A stretch of DNA of 62,652 nucleotides, from NCBI GenBank assembly GCA_902779185.1, contig CACZAM010000007.1, positions 1 through 62,652 on the forward strand, read 5' to 3'. This document shows, piece by piece, positions 16,362 through 25,927 of the stretch (position 1 is its first letter; each line of letters starts with the position of its first letter). The notes beneath the pieces are model-generated. The model had not been told where the DNA came from and did not search any database. It worked only from the letters and a program-made list of their open reading frames with translations. The DNA comes from an uncultured Eubacteriales bacterium (lineage in GTDB: Bacteria > Bacillota > Clostridia > Peptostreptococcales > Anaerovoracaceae). The position numbers and the translations under genes are program-made.

Positions 16362-17261
16362 ATGGTAAAAGAGAAATACATGGAGAAAGCCAATGTTCTT
16401 ATTGAGGCTCTCCCTTACATACAGCGTTTCAACCGCAAGATAATCGTCATAAAATATGGCGGCAGCGCCATGATAGATGAAGAATTGAAGATGCACGTGA
16501 TAGAGGACGCGGTACTGCTGAAGCTTGTCGGGTTCAAGCCGGTCATCGTGCACGGAGGAGGCAATGAAATAAGTGCCTGGATGAGAAAGACGGGCATTGA
16601 GCCTCAGTTCATCAACGGTCTGAGAGTCACAGACGCCGATACTCTTGAGATAGCCGAGATGGTTCTGGGCAAGGTAAACAGCGATCTTGTAACAATGGCC
16701 CAGCAGCTCGGAGTAAGGGCATGCGGCATCAGCGGCAAGGACGGAAGACTGCTCACAGTAAAAAGAGCAAAGCCCGGAATGAAAGACATAGGCTTTGTAG
16801 GTGAGGTCACAGAGGTAGACACAAAGATAATCACCGACCTTCTGAATGATGATTTCCTGCCTATCGTATATCCTATAGGAATGGATAAACACGGTCAGTC
16901 CTACAATATCAACGGAGACCATGCTGCGGCGGAGATCGCGAAAGCGCTCAAGGCAGACAAACTCGCGTATCTCACCGATACTTCGGGAGTCTGCACCGAC
17001 CCTGATGATCCTGAATCGTTCATATCCGAGCTCTTTGTAGAAGAAGCAGAAAAGCTGATAGATGAAGGCATCATAACAGGCGGAATGATCCCTAAGGTGC
17101 GCAACTGTTTCCGTTCAATAGAAGGGGGCGTCAACCGGGTGCATATCCTTAACGGCAGCATTCCTCACTGCCTGCTTCTTGAGATATTCACCGACAGAGG
17201 TGTCGGTACCGTGATAATGAAAGACGGAGTAAAGTATTACAACCGGGAGAGGAGTGAATGA
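16362..17261 (+). CDS. argB: acetylglutamate kinase
   Basis: A 299-residue NAGK of the amino-acid kinase family that phosphorylates N-acetylglutamate. IVIKYGGSAM near residue 27 and IVHGGGNEIS near 64 form the nucleotide and substrate loops. The N-terminal helix (EKANVLIEALPYIQRFNRK) is the kind found in arginine-inhibited hexameric NAGK, so feedback inhibition is likely from family knowledge. Its stop overlaps the argD start. Confidence 0.96.
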   Translation: MVKEKYMEKANVLIEALPYIQRFNRKIIVIKYGGSAMIDEELKMHVIEDAVLLKLVGFKPVIVHGGGNEISAWMRKTGIEPQFINGLRVTDADTLEIAEMVLGKVNSDLVTMAQQLGVRACGISGKDGRLLTVKRAKPGMKDIGFVGEVTEVDTKIITDLLNDDFLPIVYPIGMDKHGQSYNINGDHAAAEIAKALKADKLAYLTDTSGVCTDPDDPESFISELFVEEAEKLIDEGIITGGMIPKVRNCFRSIEGGVNRVHILNGSIPHCLLLEIFTDRGVGTVIMKDGVKYYNRERSE

Positions 17262-18433
17262 TGGACCGCAGCCATATCAAGGAACTGGACGCGCAGTATA
17301 TCGTCCATACATATAACCGTTACGATGTGGTCGTCGATCATGCCTGCGGCGCAGTAGTAACTGATGTCAATGGCAAGGAGTATGTGGACCTATGCAGCGG
17401 ATACGCTGCCAACTCGCTGGGATATCAGAATGAAGCCTGGCTTGACGCTGTGATAGGGCAGCTCAAAAAAGTGCAGCATACATCCAATCTGTACTATTCT
17501 GAGCCCGGCCCGCTTCTTGCCGAAAAGCTTGTGACCAGAAGCGGACTCTGCAAGGTGTGGTTCGCTAACTCCGGAGGAGAGGCAAACGAAGCCGCGATAA
17601 AGACCGCGAGAAAGTACGGCAATACTCTCGCTGACCACAAGAAAAACACTATAATCTCGCTGAAAAAGTCATTCCACGGAAGGACGCTGGCCACTGTAAC
17701 TGCGACTGGCCTTGCTGAAGCTCAGGAGGTGTTCGCGCCACTCGTTCCGGGCTTCGTGCATGCGGAAGTCGATGATGCGGAAGCCCTCGAAAAGCTGGTC
17801 AATCAGTATGATCCATGCGCTTTCCTGATGGAACTGGTACAGGGTGAGGGCGGAGTCCACGCTCTCGAAAAGGAGTTTGTGGAAAAAGCTGCGGAACTCT
17901 GTAAAAGCAGAGACATCCTCTTCATAGATGATGAGGTGCAGGTGGGCATCGGCAGGAGCGGAACACTGTTCGCGTTTGAGCAATACGGCATCAAGCCGGA
18001 TATCGTATCGTTTGCCAAGGGTATAGGAGCAGGCCTGCCAATAGGCGGCATCATCTGCGGCCCGAAGACCTGCGATGTGCTGGTACCGGGTGATCATGGA
18101 TCCACCTTCGGAATGAATCCGGTGGCATGCGCGGGAGCCTGCGTTGTGCTCGATACCATGGATGATGAATTCCTGGATTCAGTAAAAGCCAGGTCAGAAA
18201 TGATGCGGAATGAGCTGAAGAAGATGAAAAAAGTCACCGGATTGGACGGTCTGGGACTGATGATAGGCATCGACCTTGACGGGATGACAGGCGCCGAAGC
18301 CGTGAGCAAACTTATGGAAGAAGGGGTTCTTGCCATTCCGGCAGGAAAGAGACTGAGGCTTCTTCCTCCGCTGACCATAAGCGAAGATGAGATTAAAACT
18401 GCACTCGAAGCCATTCGGAAAGTGCTTGACTGA
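17258..18433 (+). CDS. argD: acetylornithine aminotransferase
   Basis: A 391-residue class III PLP aminotransferase that converts N-acetylglutamate semialdehyde to N-acetylornithine. Lys254 in SFAKGIGAGLPIGG should carry PLP; FANSGGEANEAAIKTAR and DDEVQVGIGRSG are the expected cofactor-binding blocks. The ATG at 17258 overlaps the argB stop (ATGATGG); a second in-frame ATG at 17261 is equally usable. The GAGAGGAG site lies inside argB, so translation is coupled. Confidence 0.94.
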   Translation: MMDRSHIKELDAQYIVHTYNRYDVVVDHACGAVVTDVNGKEYVDLCSGYAANSLGYQNEAWLDAVIGQLKKVQHTSNLYYSEPGPLLAEKLVTRSGLCKVWFANSGGEANEAAIKTARKYGNTLADHKKNTIISLKKSFHGRTLATVTATGLAEAQEVFAPLVPGFVHAEVDDAEALEKLVNQYDPCAFLMELVQGEGGVHALEKEFVEKAAELCKSRDILFIDDEVQVGIGRSGTLFAFEQYGIKPDIVSFAKGIGAGLPIGGIICGPKTCDVLVPGDHGSTFGMNPVACAGACVVLDTMDDEFLDSVKARSEMMRNELKKMKKVTGLDGLGLMIGIDLDGMTGAEAVSKLMEEGVLAIPAGKRLRLLPPLTISEDEIKTALEAIRKVLD

Positions 18434-18482
18434 TAAACGATAAAAAGTGTCTAAAGGCTGAACATAGAAAGGAGCTAGGAAA

Positions 18483-19739
18483 ATGGCAGTTAAAGGAATC
18501 AAAAAGATAGTATTGGCTTACTCGGGAGGGCTCGATACTTCAATAATAATACCGTGGCTGAAAGAGAACTACGATGATCCGGAAATCATCGCTGTCTGCG
18601 GAAATGTAGGACAGAATGACGAGCTCGATGGACTCGAGGAGAAGGCCATCAAGACCGGCGCGAGCAAGCTTATAGTCGCGGACCTCGTAGATGAAATGGT
18701 AGAAGATGTTATAATCCCATCGCTCAAGATGGACGCCACATATGAGGGGTACCTGCTGGGTACGGCATTTGCCCGCCCTATCATAGGAAAAAAGCTTGCG
18801 CAGATAGCTCTTGAAGAGGGCGCGGACGCTGTATGCCACGGCTGCACAGGTAAGGGCAACGATCAGGTAAGATTCGAGCTCGCAGTAAAAAGATGGGCTC
18901 CGGGCATGAAGGTCATCGCTCCGTGGAGAGAGTGGGACATCAAGTCGAGAGATCAGGAAATCGATTATGCCGAGGCGCATAATGTACCTCTTAAGATATC
19001 CAGAGAGACCAATTACTCAAAGGACAAAAACCTCTGGCATCTGAGCCATGAAGGTCTCGATCTTGAGGATCCGTCACTCGAGCCTCAGTATGAGAAGGAA
19101 GGCTTCCTCGAGATGGGAGTTTCGCCTCTGCAGGCACCGGACGAGCCTGAATACGTAACGATAGCATTCGAGGAAGGCGCTCCTGTATCCGTTAACGGCG
19201 AAAAGATGAAGGCCAGCAAGATAATCGAGAAGCTGAACGAGATCGGCGGAAAGAACGGCATCGGAATACTGAATCTTGTTGAGAACAGGCTCATCGGAAT
19301 GAAGAGCCACGGCGTTTACGAGACTCCGGGAGGATCGATACTCTACGCTGCTCATTTCCAGCTTGAGACGATAACCGTAGACAAAGACACCTTGCATCTT
19401 AAGCAGAAACTTGCGGTAGACTTCGCGGACATGCTGTATAATGGAAAGTGGTTCTCACCAATGCAGGAGGCTCTCACAGCGTTCGCAAATGTTGCAAACA
19501 AGAACGTAACAGGTGAAGTCAAGCTCAAACTGTACAAGGGGAACATAATACCTGCAGGCGTTACATCTCCGTATTCGCTCTACTCTGAGTCACTCGCTTC
19601 GTTCGGCGAAAGCGACTATGATCAGGGCCAGGCAGCAGGCTTCATCAACGCATGGGGCCTCCCGACCACGGTACTGGCGATGAGAGAGAAGACGATGCAT
19701 GATCCTGATGATATTTCACATCCGATAAAGAGAGACTGA
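18483..19739 (+). CDS. argG: argininosuccinate synthase
   Basis: A 418-residue enzyme that joins citrulline and aspartate with ATP. The PP-loop AYSGGLDTS is near residue 14 and [15 protein letters not shown] near residue 119; SREQN-type substrate residues appear as [19 protein letters not shown]. The 49-base gap after argD has no terminator and contains the site AAAGGAG, so it reads as part of the same operon. Confidence 0.96.
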   Translation: MAVKGIKKIVLAYSGGLDTSIIIPWLKENYDDPEIIAVCGNVGQNDELDGLEEKAIKTGASKLIVADLVDEMVEDVIIPSLKMDATYEGYLLGTAFARPIIGKKLAQIALEEGADAVCHGCTGKGNDQVRFELAVKRWAPGMKVIAPWREWDIKSRDQEIDYAEAHNVPLKISRETNYSKDKNLWHLSHEGLDLEDPSLEPQYEKEGFLEMGVSPLQAPDEPEYVTIAFEEGAPVSVNGEKMKASKIIEKLNEIGGKNGIGILNLVENRLIGMKSHGVYETPGGSILYAAHFQLETITVDKDTLHLKQKLAVDFADMLYNGKWFSPMQEALTAFANVANKNVTGEVKLKLYKGNIIPAGVTSPYSLYSESLASFGESDYDQGQAAGFINAWGLPTTVLAMREKTMHDPDDISHPIKRD

Positions 19740-19746
19740 TAAAACC

Positions 19747-21126
19747 ATGGAAAAACTTTGGGCAGGCAGAACTGCCGGTACAACCGCAAATCTGGTAGAC
19801 GAGATCAACTCATCCATAGGTGTTGACAAGAGACTGTATAAAAGAGACATTGCCGGAAGCATAGCGCACGCGAAGATGATGGCCAAGCAGGGCATCATCA
19901 CTCAGCAGGAGGCTGACGCTCTGGTAGAAGGCCTTGAGAGTATCGAAAAGGACATCACTTCAGGTGATCTGAAGATAGATCTGACGGCTGAAGATATTCA
20001 CATGTTCGTGGAGCAGGTGCTCACCGAGAGGATAGGTGACACCGGAAAGATGCTCCACACGGCCAGAAGCCGCAACGATCAGGTGGCACTCGACACCAAA
20101 CTGTACTGCATAGAGGAAGCTGAAAGCATCAGGGAGCTGATGTGCGATCTGCTCAGAGTGCTTGCCGACAAGGCCGAAAAGAGCACAGGCATAATCATGC
20201 CCGGATATACTCACATGCAGCATGCTCAGCCGGTGTCCTTCGGACAGCATCTTATGGCTTACGCCATGATGTTCGAAAGGGACATCAGCAGACTTGATGA
20301 CTGCAAAAAAAGGATGCTCGAAAGGTCTCCGATAGGAGCCTGCGCTCTTGCCGGCACCACATTTGACATCGACAGGGAGTATGAAGCGGGCCTGCTCGGC
20401 TTTACAGGCATAGCCATGAACAGCATGGATGCCGTATCAGACAGAGATCATTTCGTAGAGCTGATGTCGGATCTGGCTATCGTGATGATGCATGTATCCA
20501 GGCTTTCGGAAGAGATCATAATGTGGGCTACATCGGAATTCGGGTTTATACATCTGCCTGATGAATATACGACCGGATCTTCCATCATGCCGCAGAAGAA
20601 AAACCCTGATGTAGCAGAACTCTGCAGAGGCAAAACCGGCAGAGTCTATGGCAATCTGATGTCGCTGCTTACTACACTCAAGGGCATGCCACTCGCGTAC
20701 AACAAGGACATTCAGGAAGACAAGGAGCCTCTGTTCGATTCAGTGAAAACGGTAAAGCTCTGCGTCGAGGCTTTCATCGAGATAGTCGATGTGATGGAAG
20801 TCAATGAGGAAAATATGTATGAATCCGCAAAGAAGGGCTATATAAACGCGACCGACATGGCTGATTATCTGGTAGTGAAGGGCATGCCTTTCAGGGACGC
20901 ATATAATATATCCGGAAAGATAGTGTCATACTGCCTGGGAAGGGGCTGCGCTCTTGAAGAACTGCCGCTTGAAGAATTCAGGATGTTCTCGGATCTCATA
21001 GAAGATGACATATATCAGAGACTGGATCTCAGGACCTGCATGGAGAAACGAAACTCCGCCGGAGGCACAAGCCCTGACTCGGTAAGAAAGCAGATAGAAT
21101 ATATCAGGAATTTCATCGGAGAGTAA
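19747..21126 (+). CDS. argH: argininosuccinate lyase
   Basis: A 459-residue fumarase/aspartase-superfamily enzyme splitting argininosuccinate into arginine and fumarate. The signature loop is GSSIMPQKKNPD, with HTARSRNDQVALD and the catalytic His in GYTHMQHAQPV. It starts 7 bases after argG and is the last gene before a strong terminator. The fumarate it releases could feed the fumarase encoded next door on the other strand. Confidence 0.97.
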   Translation: MEKLWAGRTAGTTANLVDEINSSIGVDKRLYKRDIAGSIAHAKMMAKQGIITQQEADALVEGLESIEKDITSGDLKIDLTAEDIHMFVEQVLTERIGDTGKMLHTARSRNDQVALDTKLYCIEEAESIRELMCDLLRVLADKAEKSTGIIMPGYTHMQHAQPVSFGQHLMAYAMMFERDISRLDDCKKRMLERSPIGACALAGTTFDIDREYEAGLLGFTGIAMNSMDAVSDRDHFVELMSDLAIVMMHVSRLSEEIIMWATSEFGFIHLPDEYTTGSSIMPQKKNPDVAELCRGKTGRVYGNLMSLLTTLKGMPLAYNKDIQEDKEPLFDSVKTVKLCVEAFIEIVDVMEVNEENMYESAKKGYINATDMADYLVVKGMPFRDAYNISGKIVSYCLGRGCALEELPLEEFRMFSDLIEDDIYQRLDLRTCMEKRNSAGGTSPDSVRKQIEYIRNFIGE

Positions 21127-21133
21127 TATAAAA

Positions 21134-21172
21134 CCGGTATGACGCAGATGGCGCGTCATACCGGCGTTTTTT
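21134..21172 (+). terminator. strong rho-independent terminator of the arginine operon
   Basis: CCGGTATGACGC pairs perfectly with GCGTCATACCGG (12 bases, 7-base loop) and is followed by TTTTTT. It lies between convergent argH and fumarase beta, 11 bases from the latter's stop codon. Confidence 0.93.
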
Positions 21173-21182
21173 ATGAAACGGA

Positions 21183-21797
21183 TCACAGCAATCTGCTTAT
21201 CCTGCCCAGCTGTTCTTCCTTACGTACGGTGTATTCCTTCTTTTTCTCTTCAAACAGATTTCTTCCGCTGCTGTCTATCGAGACGATGAGAGGACCCAGG
21301 CACCTGACACTTATTCTCCAGAACGCTTCAGGCATGCCCAGATCGAGCCAGTCCACACCGTTTATTTCCTCGACACAGAGAGCGGTAACGACGGCGTTGC
21401 CCGCGGGCAGTACGCAGTGCACTGCTCCGAACTCACGGCACGCTGCTGCAGTGTGCTCTCCCATGCCGCCTTTGCCTATGATGAATCTTGCACCGGTCTT
21501 CCTGATAAAATCGTATTCCAGCTTCTCCATACGCATTGATGTTGTAGGGCCGATGGCTACCATCTGATATCCGTCTTCAGCAGAACCCTTTACTATCGGT
21601 CCGGCATGCATCAGCGCCTTGCCCCGGATGTCAGAAGGCAGATCCGTGCCTTCCTCTGTGACACGTATATGCACATCGTCACGGCCCGTGACAAGGTCTC
21701 CGCTTATATATACCGCATCCCCCACATGAAGAGCGCGTATGTCTTCTTCCGTGAAAGGTGTGGTAAGGATGGTCTTTCCATTGATTGTCTCTGTCAT
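21183..21797 (-). CDS. class I fumarase / tartrate dehydratase beta subunit
   Basis: A 204-residue beta subunit of the heteromeric Fe-S hydro-lyases (fumarase or L-tartrate dehydratase, FumA C-terminal half). Recognisable blocks are ALHVGDAVYISGDLVTGRD near residue 22, MHAGPIV, and the substrate-binding GPTTSMRMEK followed by GKGGMGEHT. It follows the alpha subunit by 22 bases. Fumarase and tartrate dehydratase cannot be separated by eye; fumarase fits the neighbouring malic enzyme. Confidence 0.9.
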   Translation of the reverse strand: MTETINGKTILTTPFTEEDIRALHVGDAVYISGDLVTGRDDVHIRVTEEGTDLPSDIRGKALMHAGPIVKGSAEDGYQMVAIGPTTSMRMEKLEYDFIRKTGARFIIGKGGMGEHTAAACREFGAVHCVLPAGNAVVTALCVEEINGVDWLDLGMPEAFWRISVRCLGPLIVSIDSSGRNLFEEKKKEYTVRKEEQLGRISRLL

Positions 21798-21819
21798 TTT
21801 TTACTGCCTCACCTTTCTT

Positions 21820-22725
21820 TTACTGTTCACATGTGAATCCGGAATGAGTGTCGGTGACAAATCCAAGATCGCTGTCAAAGACTATATGTCCCCTGCGATG
21901 GGTCCAGCATCCAAAACTCACCGCAACACCGATGGTTGCGGTATGCCTTACCGAATACTCAATATTGACTCCAAGAACAGAGCTGTTTCCGCCAAGACCC
22001 TGCGGACCGATTCCGATCGCGTTGATACCGTCTTCAAGAAGCTGCTCCATTGCAGCAGCTTTTTCATTTGGATTATGCGAACCCGCAGGTCTGAGAAGAG
22101 CCTGCTTTGACAGCAGTGCAGCGGTCTCTACCGAACCGGCTATCCCCACTCCTACAAGAAGAGGAGGGCAGGCGTTCAGACCATAAGATGTTATGCGTTC
22201 CATGACAAAGCGCATGACACCCTCATAACCGTCACCCGGCATCAGCACCATTGCATGCCCGGGCAGAGAACAGCCTCCTCCCGCGAGATACGTATATATA
22301 CCGCAGCTTTCACCGTCAGGTACTATATCCCAGAACAAAGCCGGAGCGCCCGTTCCGGTGTTGTTACCGGTATTGATCTCATCGAAAGGTTCTACAGCAT
22401 TCGGCCGGAGAGGTGTCTCCGCTGTTGCTTTTAAAACGGCATCCTGCAGTATGTCACCGAGCTGATGTATGAGAGGAAAGCGGCTCCCGCATTCTATTCT
22501 GAACTGCACAAGACCGGTATCCTGACACGATGGTCTTCCGAGCTCCGATGCAAGACGCATGTTTTCAAACATCATTTCATAGATGCTCAGCGCGGCAGGA
22601 TCTTCCTCCGCGTCCCTGAGCTCCTCCAGCTTCAGTACAATGTCATCAGGCAGATGGATTGCCGTATATCCTATGAATGAAGCCATTATATCTGTGAGTC
22701 TCTTTGTTTTTTCTTCAACGGTCAT
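21820..22725 (-). CDS. class I fumarase / tartrate dehydratase alpha subunit
   Basis: A 301-residue alpha subunit carrying the [4Fe-4S] cluster. Cluster cysteines are expected in RPSCQDTG (about residue 61), near AGGGCSLPGHA (about residue 169), and in the C-terminal FGCWTHRRG (about 271). The enzyme interconverts fumarate and malate and is oxygen-sensitive, in keeping with an anaerobe. GGGAGGA precedes the start. Its promoter is divergent from that of the malic enzyme. Confidence 0.9.
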   Translation of the reverse strand: MTVEEKTKRLTDIMASFIGYTAIHLPDDIVLKLEELRDAEEDPAALSIYEMMFENMRLASELGRPSCQDTGLVQFRIECGSRFPLIHQLGDILQDAVLKATAETPLRPNAVEPFDEINTGNNTGTGAPALFWDIVPDGESCGIYTYLAGGGCSLPGHAMVLMPGDGYEGVMRFVMERITSYGLNACPPLLVGVGIAGSVETAALLSKQALLRPAGSHNPNEKAAAMEQLLEDGINAIGIGPQGLGGNSSVLGVNIEYSVRHTATIGVAVSFGCWTHRRGHIVFDSDLGFVTDTHSGFTCEQ

Positions 22726-22749
22726 GTCAATTCCTCCCCGTTCCGGTCT

Positions 22750-22778
22750 AGTCTATTACATAACCGGACCGTTAGCAA
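22750..22778 (-). promoter_or_regulatory. predicted promoter of the fumarase operon
   Basis: Read on the minus strand, TTGCTA (22778-22773) and TAGACT (22755-22750) are 17 bases apart. The leader to the start codon would be very short. Confidence 0.5.
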
Positions 22779-22800
22779 GCGCTGCAAAGCCGTTTTGATG

Positions 22801-22829
22801 TTGAATAAAAAGACAAACAGTGCTAAAGT
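22801..22829 (+). promoter_or_regulatory. predicted promoter of the malic enzyme gene
   Basis: TTGAAT (22801-22806) and TAAAGT (22824-22829) are separated by 17 bases, 34 bases before the coding start. Confidence 0.5.
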
Positions 22830-22862
22830 CAAGCATATTCATAAAGATTCACAAGGGGAAAG

Positions 22863-24044
22863 ATGACGATGGATTACGCAGAAGAATCAAAAAAACTTCA
22901 CGAGATCTGGAAGGGGAAAATAGAGGTTGTATCAAGAGTGAGTGTGGACAGCACGGATGACCTTTCGACAGCGTATACTCCCGGGGTAGCGGAGCCCTGC
23001 CTGGAGATACAGAGAGACCCTGCCAGAAGTTACGATCTGACAAGAAGATGGAATATGTGCGCGGTCATAACTGACGGTTCCGCCGTTCTCGGCCTCGGCA
23101 ATATCGGCGCAGAAGCAGGCATGCCTGTCATGGAGGGTAAATGCGTACTTTTCAAGTCATTTGCTGACGTGGATGCTTTTCCTCTGTGCATAAAGTCACA
23201 GGATGTGGATACGATAGTTGAAACTGTATATCAGATTTCCGGATCGTTCGGAGGCATCAATCTTGAGGATATATCCGCTCCAAGATGCTTTGAAATAGAG
23301 CGAAGGCTCAAGGAAAGATGCGATATCCCGGTCTTTCACGACGATCAGCACGGGACAGCCGTGATCGTTCTTGCAGGTCTGATAAACGCGCTTAAGGTCG
23401 TTAATAAGAAAAAAGAAGAAGTAAAAATCGTTACTTCAGGTGCCGGTGCAGCGGCAATATCTGTTACAAAACTGCTGCTTTCATATGGGTTCACAAATAT
23501 AGTCATGACCGACAGAAAGGGGATCATTTATAAAGGCCGTTCAGACGGCATGAACTGGATCAAGGAAGAGATGGCTGAATGTACCAATACTGAGGGTAAA
23601 AAGGGAACCCTTGCTGATGCTCTCATGGGTGCAGATGTGTTCATAGGAGTATCAGCTCCGGGTCTTGTGACAACTGAGATGGTAAGTACAATGAATACGG
23701 ATCCTGTGATTTTTGCCTGCGCCAATCCGGTACCTGAAATATTCCCTGATGAAGCGAAGGCAGGCGGTGCTGCTGTAGTATCCAGCGGCCGTTCGGACTA
23801 TCCGAATCAGATAAACAATGTTCTTGCCTTTCCGGGTATATTCCGCGGTGCGTTCGACTGCAGAGCGAAGACCATAAACGAAGAGATGAAGCTTGCCGCA
23901 GCGGAGGCCCTTGCCGGCCTGGTATCTGAAGATGAACTGTCTGCAGACTATATTATTCCGAAAGCTTTTGACAGACGGGTAGGTCCTGCTGTTGCTGCCG
24001 CAGTGGTGGAAGCAGCAAGAAAAACGGGTGCTGCCCGAAAATGA
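22863..24044 (+). CDS. malic enzyme (malate dehydrogenase, decarboxylating)
   Basis: A 393-residue short-form malic enzyme converting malate to pyruvate and CO2 with NAD(P)+. Typical segments are STAYTPGVAEPCLEI, VLGLGNIGAEAGMPVMEGK, the metal-site FHDDQHGTA and VTSGAGAAAIS as the dinucleotide loop. Length matches the bacterial single-domain type without the PTA-like C-terminal extension. The start may be ATG 22863 or, with better spacing from AAGGGG, ATG 22869. Next to fumarase it gives a fumarate-malate-pyruvate route; coenzyme preference is not evident. Confidence 0.93.
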   Translation: MTMDYAEESKKLHEIWKGKIEVVSRVSVDSTDDLSTAYTPGVAEPCLEIQRDPARSYDLTRRWNMCAVITDGSAVLGLGNIGAEAGMPVMEGKCVLFKSFADVDAFPLCIKSQDVDTIVETVYQISGSFGGINLEDISAPRCFEIERRLKERCDIPVFHDDQHGTAVIVLAGLINALKVVNKKKEEVKIVTSGAGAAAISVTKLLLSYGFTNIVMTDRKGIIYKGRSDGMNWIKEEMAECTNTEGKKGTLADALMGADVFIGVSAPGLVTTEMVSTMNTDPVIFACANPVPEIFPDEAKAGGAAVVSSGRSDYPNQINNVLAFPGIFRGAFDCRAKTINEEMKLAAAEALAGLVSEDELSADYIIPKAFDRRVGPAVAAAVVEAARKTGAARK

Positions 24045-24149
24045 AAGTTCATTAAGTTTGACAAATTAGCCATGTGCCTAAATGTATAATAGTCGCGTAT
24101 TAATCTGCGGAAAATTGCTGAATTTTCAGCGGGGAGCGGAAGTTTAGGC

Positions 24150-25028
24150 ATGATAGTATTTAATAACGTAACAAAAAAGTATGGAGACAATGTCGGGCTG
24201 ATAAATGCCAGTGTGCATATAAACAGCGGCGACTTTGTTTTTCTTGTGGGGCCAAGCGGTGCCGGCAAGACGACATTCATCAAGCTCATCCTCAAAGAGA
24301 TAGAGCCTGACAGCGGCAGGATCCTTCTTGCCGGGAAGGATATAACAAAGATCAGGAAGCGTGAAGTGCCGGTTATCAGGCAGAAGATCGGCATGGTATT
24401 CCAGGATTTCAGACTTCTTGAGAAAAAGACTGTCTATGAGAATGTAGCTTTTGCGATGGAGGTCCTTCATAAGAGAAGAAAGGAGATAAGGGAGAGAGTA
24501 CCTTACGTGCTCGACCTTGTAGATATAGCTGACAAGGCCAACAGATATCCTGACGAACTGTCCGCGGGCGAGCAGCAGAGAGTCGGCATAGCAAGGGCGC
24601 TTGTCAACAAACCAAGAGTACTAATTTGTGATGAGCCTACAGGAAATCTCGATCCGATCACGGCAATGGATATAATGAGACTCCTCGAGCAGATCAATGT
24701 AAGAGGAACTACCATACTTATGGTTACCCATGCCAAAGATATCGTAGACAAGATGAACAAGAGAGTAGTGGCTATCGATCACGGAAGAATCGTACGTGAT
24801 GAAGAGGGCAGTTACGGATTCGAGCAGCAGATCGAGGAAGAGGATGACCTGTATGTTCCGGGCTTTACTACATTCCTTGACCCGAACGAGTTAAGGGCTG
24901 CTCAGGCTCAGATAAACAGAAACAAACAGAGCGCAATGAGAAGGACCGTAACGATACCAAACCCGGCAGGCTATGATGACAGCCTCGTAGACACATATCT
25001 GAATGGTGGGGAGGATGTTTATGAGTAG
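24150..25028 (+). CDS. ftsE: cell division ATP-binding protein FtsE with long C-terminal extension
   Basis: A 292-residue ABC ATPase of the divisome or elongasome complex FtsEX. Walker A GPSGAGKTT begins at residue 34; LSAGEQQRVGIARAL and VLICDEPTGNLDP follow. FtsE is usually 220-230 residues; here an extra tail of about 65 residues (from about 228, acidic, then rich in Gln, Asn and Arg) extends beyond the ATPase. FtsE does not move a solute but drives FtsX to activate a peptidoglycan hydrolase. It overlaps ftsX and opens a long run of close-packed genes. Confidence 0.92.
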   Translation: MIVFNNVTKKYGDNVGLINASVHINSGDFVFLVGPSGAGKTTFIKLILKEIEPDSGRILLAGKDITKIRKREVPVIRQKIGMVFQDFRLLEKKTVYENVAFAMEVLHKRRKEIRERVPYVLDLVDIADKANRYPDELSAGEQQRVGIARALVNKPRVLICDEPTGNLDPITAMDIMRLLEQINVRGTTILMVTHAKDIVDKMNKRVVAIDHGRIVRDEEGSYGFEQQIEEEDDLYVPGFTTFLDPNELRAAQAQINRNKQSAMRRTVTIPNPAGYDDSLVDTYLNGGEDVYE

Positions 25029-25911
25029 ATTAGGTTACAATGTCAAACAGGCCTTCTCCCAGATGGGACGCAACAAGGGCATGTACTTTACAGCAGTCCT
25101 TGCCATCACTGCGATGATGCTGATACTGGGACTGTTCTTCGTGTCTTTCGTGAATGTAAATTCCTTTGCCAAATCCATCGGCAAGGACTATAACGTGATC
25201 CAGATATACATGAAGGACAGCAATACGCAGGAGGTCAATGAAGCTGTCGGAGCTGCTCTCCGTAAAACCAAAGGCGTCGAAAAGGCCGAATTTGTTACTA
25301 AAGATGAAGCGCTTGTTACGCTCAAAGAGAGGTGGGGAGATAACGGATATCTTCTGGAAAACCTTCCGGAGAACCCGCTGCCTGACTCATATACAGTTCA
25401 CGTAAGCGATAAGGATGCCGCCAACAAGGTTGCAGCATCAGCACCGGAAATAGAGGGTGTGGATGATGTCGTTTATTATCGTGATACTATCGAAAAACTG
25501 GCACAACTCTCGCATTTCATTGAGATGGGATCGATTGTGGCCATGGCTTTCCTGGTAATAGTATCGATCATCATTGTTGCCAACACCATCAAGCTCACTG
25601 TATTCAACAGGGAGAAAGAGATTGGCATAATGAAATATCTCGGTGCTACAAACTGGTTCGTAAGAGCACCATTTATGTGGGGCGGCATAATAATAGGTGT
25701 GCTGTCTTCTGTCATTGCAACGGGACTTACCTATCTGATTTATACAAAGATAACGGGCATTATTGGCACGGATATCACCAGGATACTTTCGGTTTCGATC
25801 GTACCCGCAGAACAGCTTACACAGGTATTGCTGGCAATGTTCCTGTGTCTGGGCATCGGAATAGGCGTGGTCGGAAGCGCTATTTCCATCAGAAGATTCC
25901 TCAATGTATAG
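25021..25911 (+). CDS. ftsX: cell division protein FtsX
   Basis: A 296-residue membrane partner of FtsE. One transmembrane helix lies near residues 22-45, then an extracellular domain of about 120 residues, then three helices in the C-terminal FtsX domain (VAMAFLVIVSIIIVANTIKL and two later). I start it at ATG 25021 (MSRLGYNVKQ), which follows GGGGAGG by 6 bases and overlaps the ftsE stop by 8 bases. The frame is open upstream to 25003 but without a better site. Confidence 0.93.
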   Translation: MSRLGYNVKQAFSQMGRNKGMYFTAVLAITAMMLILGLFFVSFVNVNSFAKSIGKDYNVIQIYMKDSNTQEVNEAVGAALRKTKGVEKAEFVTKDEALVTLKERWGDNGYLLENLPENPLPDSYTVHVSDKDAANKVAASAPEIEGVDDVVYYRDTIEKLAQLSHFIEMGSIVAMAFLVIVSIIIVANTIKLTVFNREKEIGIMKYLGATNWFVRAPFMWGGIIIGVLSSVIATGLTYLIYTKITGIIGTDITRILSVSIVPAEQLTQVLLAMFLCLGIGIGVVGSAISIRRFLNV

Positions 25912-25927
25912 AGCGGGGCGGAGCAGG

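Noticed and set aside
22801-22817. ARG box in front of the malic enzyme gene
   Set aside because: TTGAATAAAAAGACAAA resembles half a box, but the second half does not fit and the gene has no arginine role.
24057-24090. TTGACA/TATAAT promoter for ftsE
   Set aside because: Both boxes are perfect but 21 bases apart (TTGACA at 24058, TATAAT at 24085), too far for a standard sigma-A promoter. A different -35 may be used.
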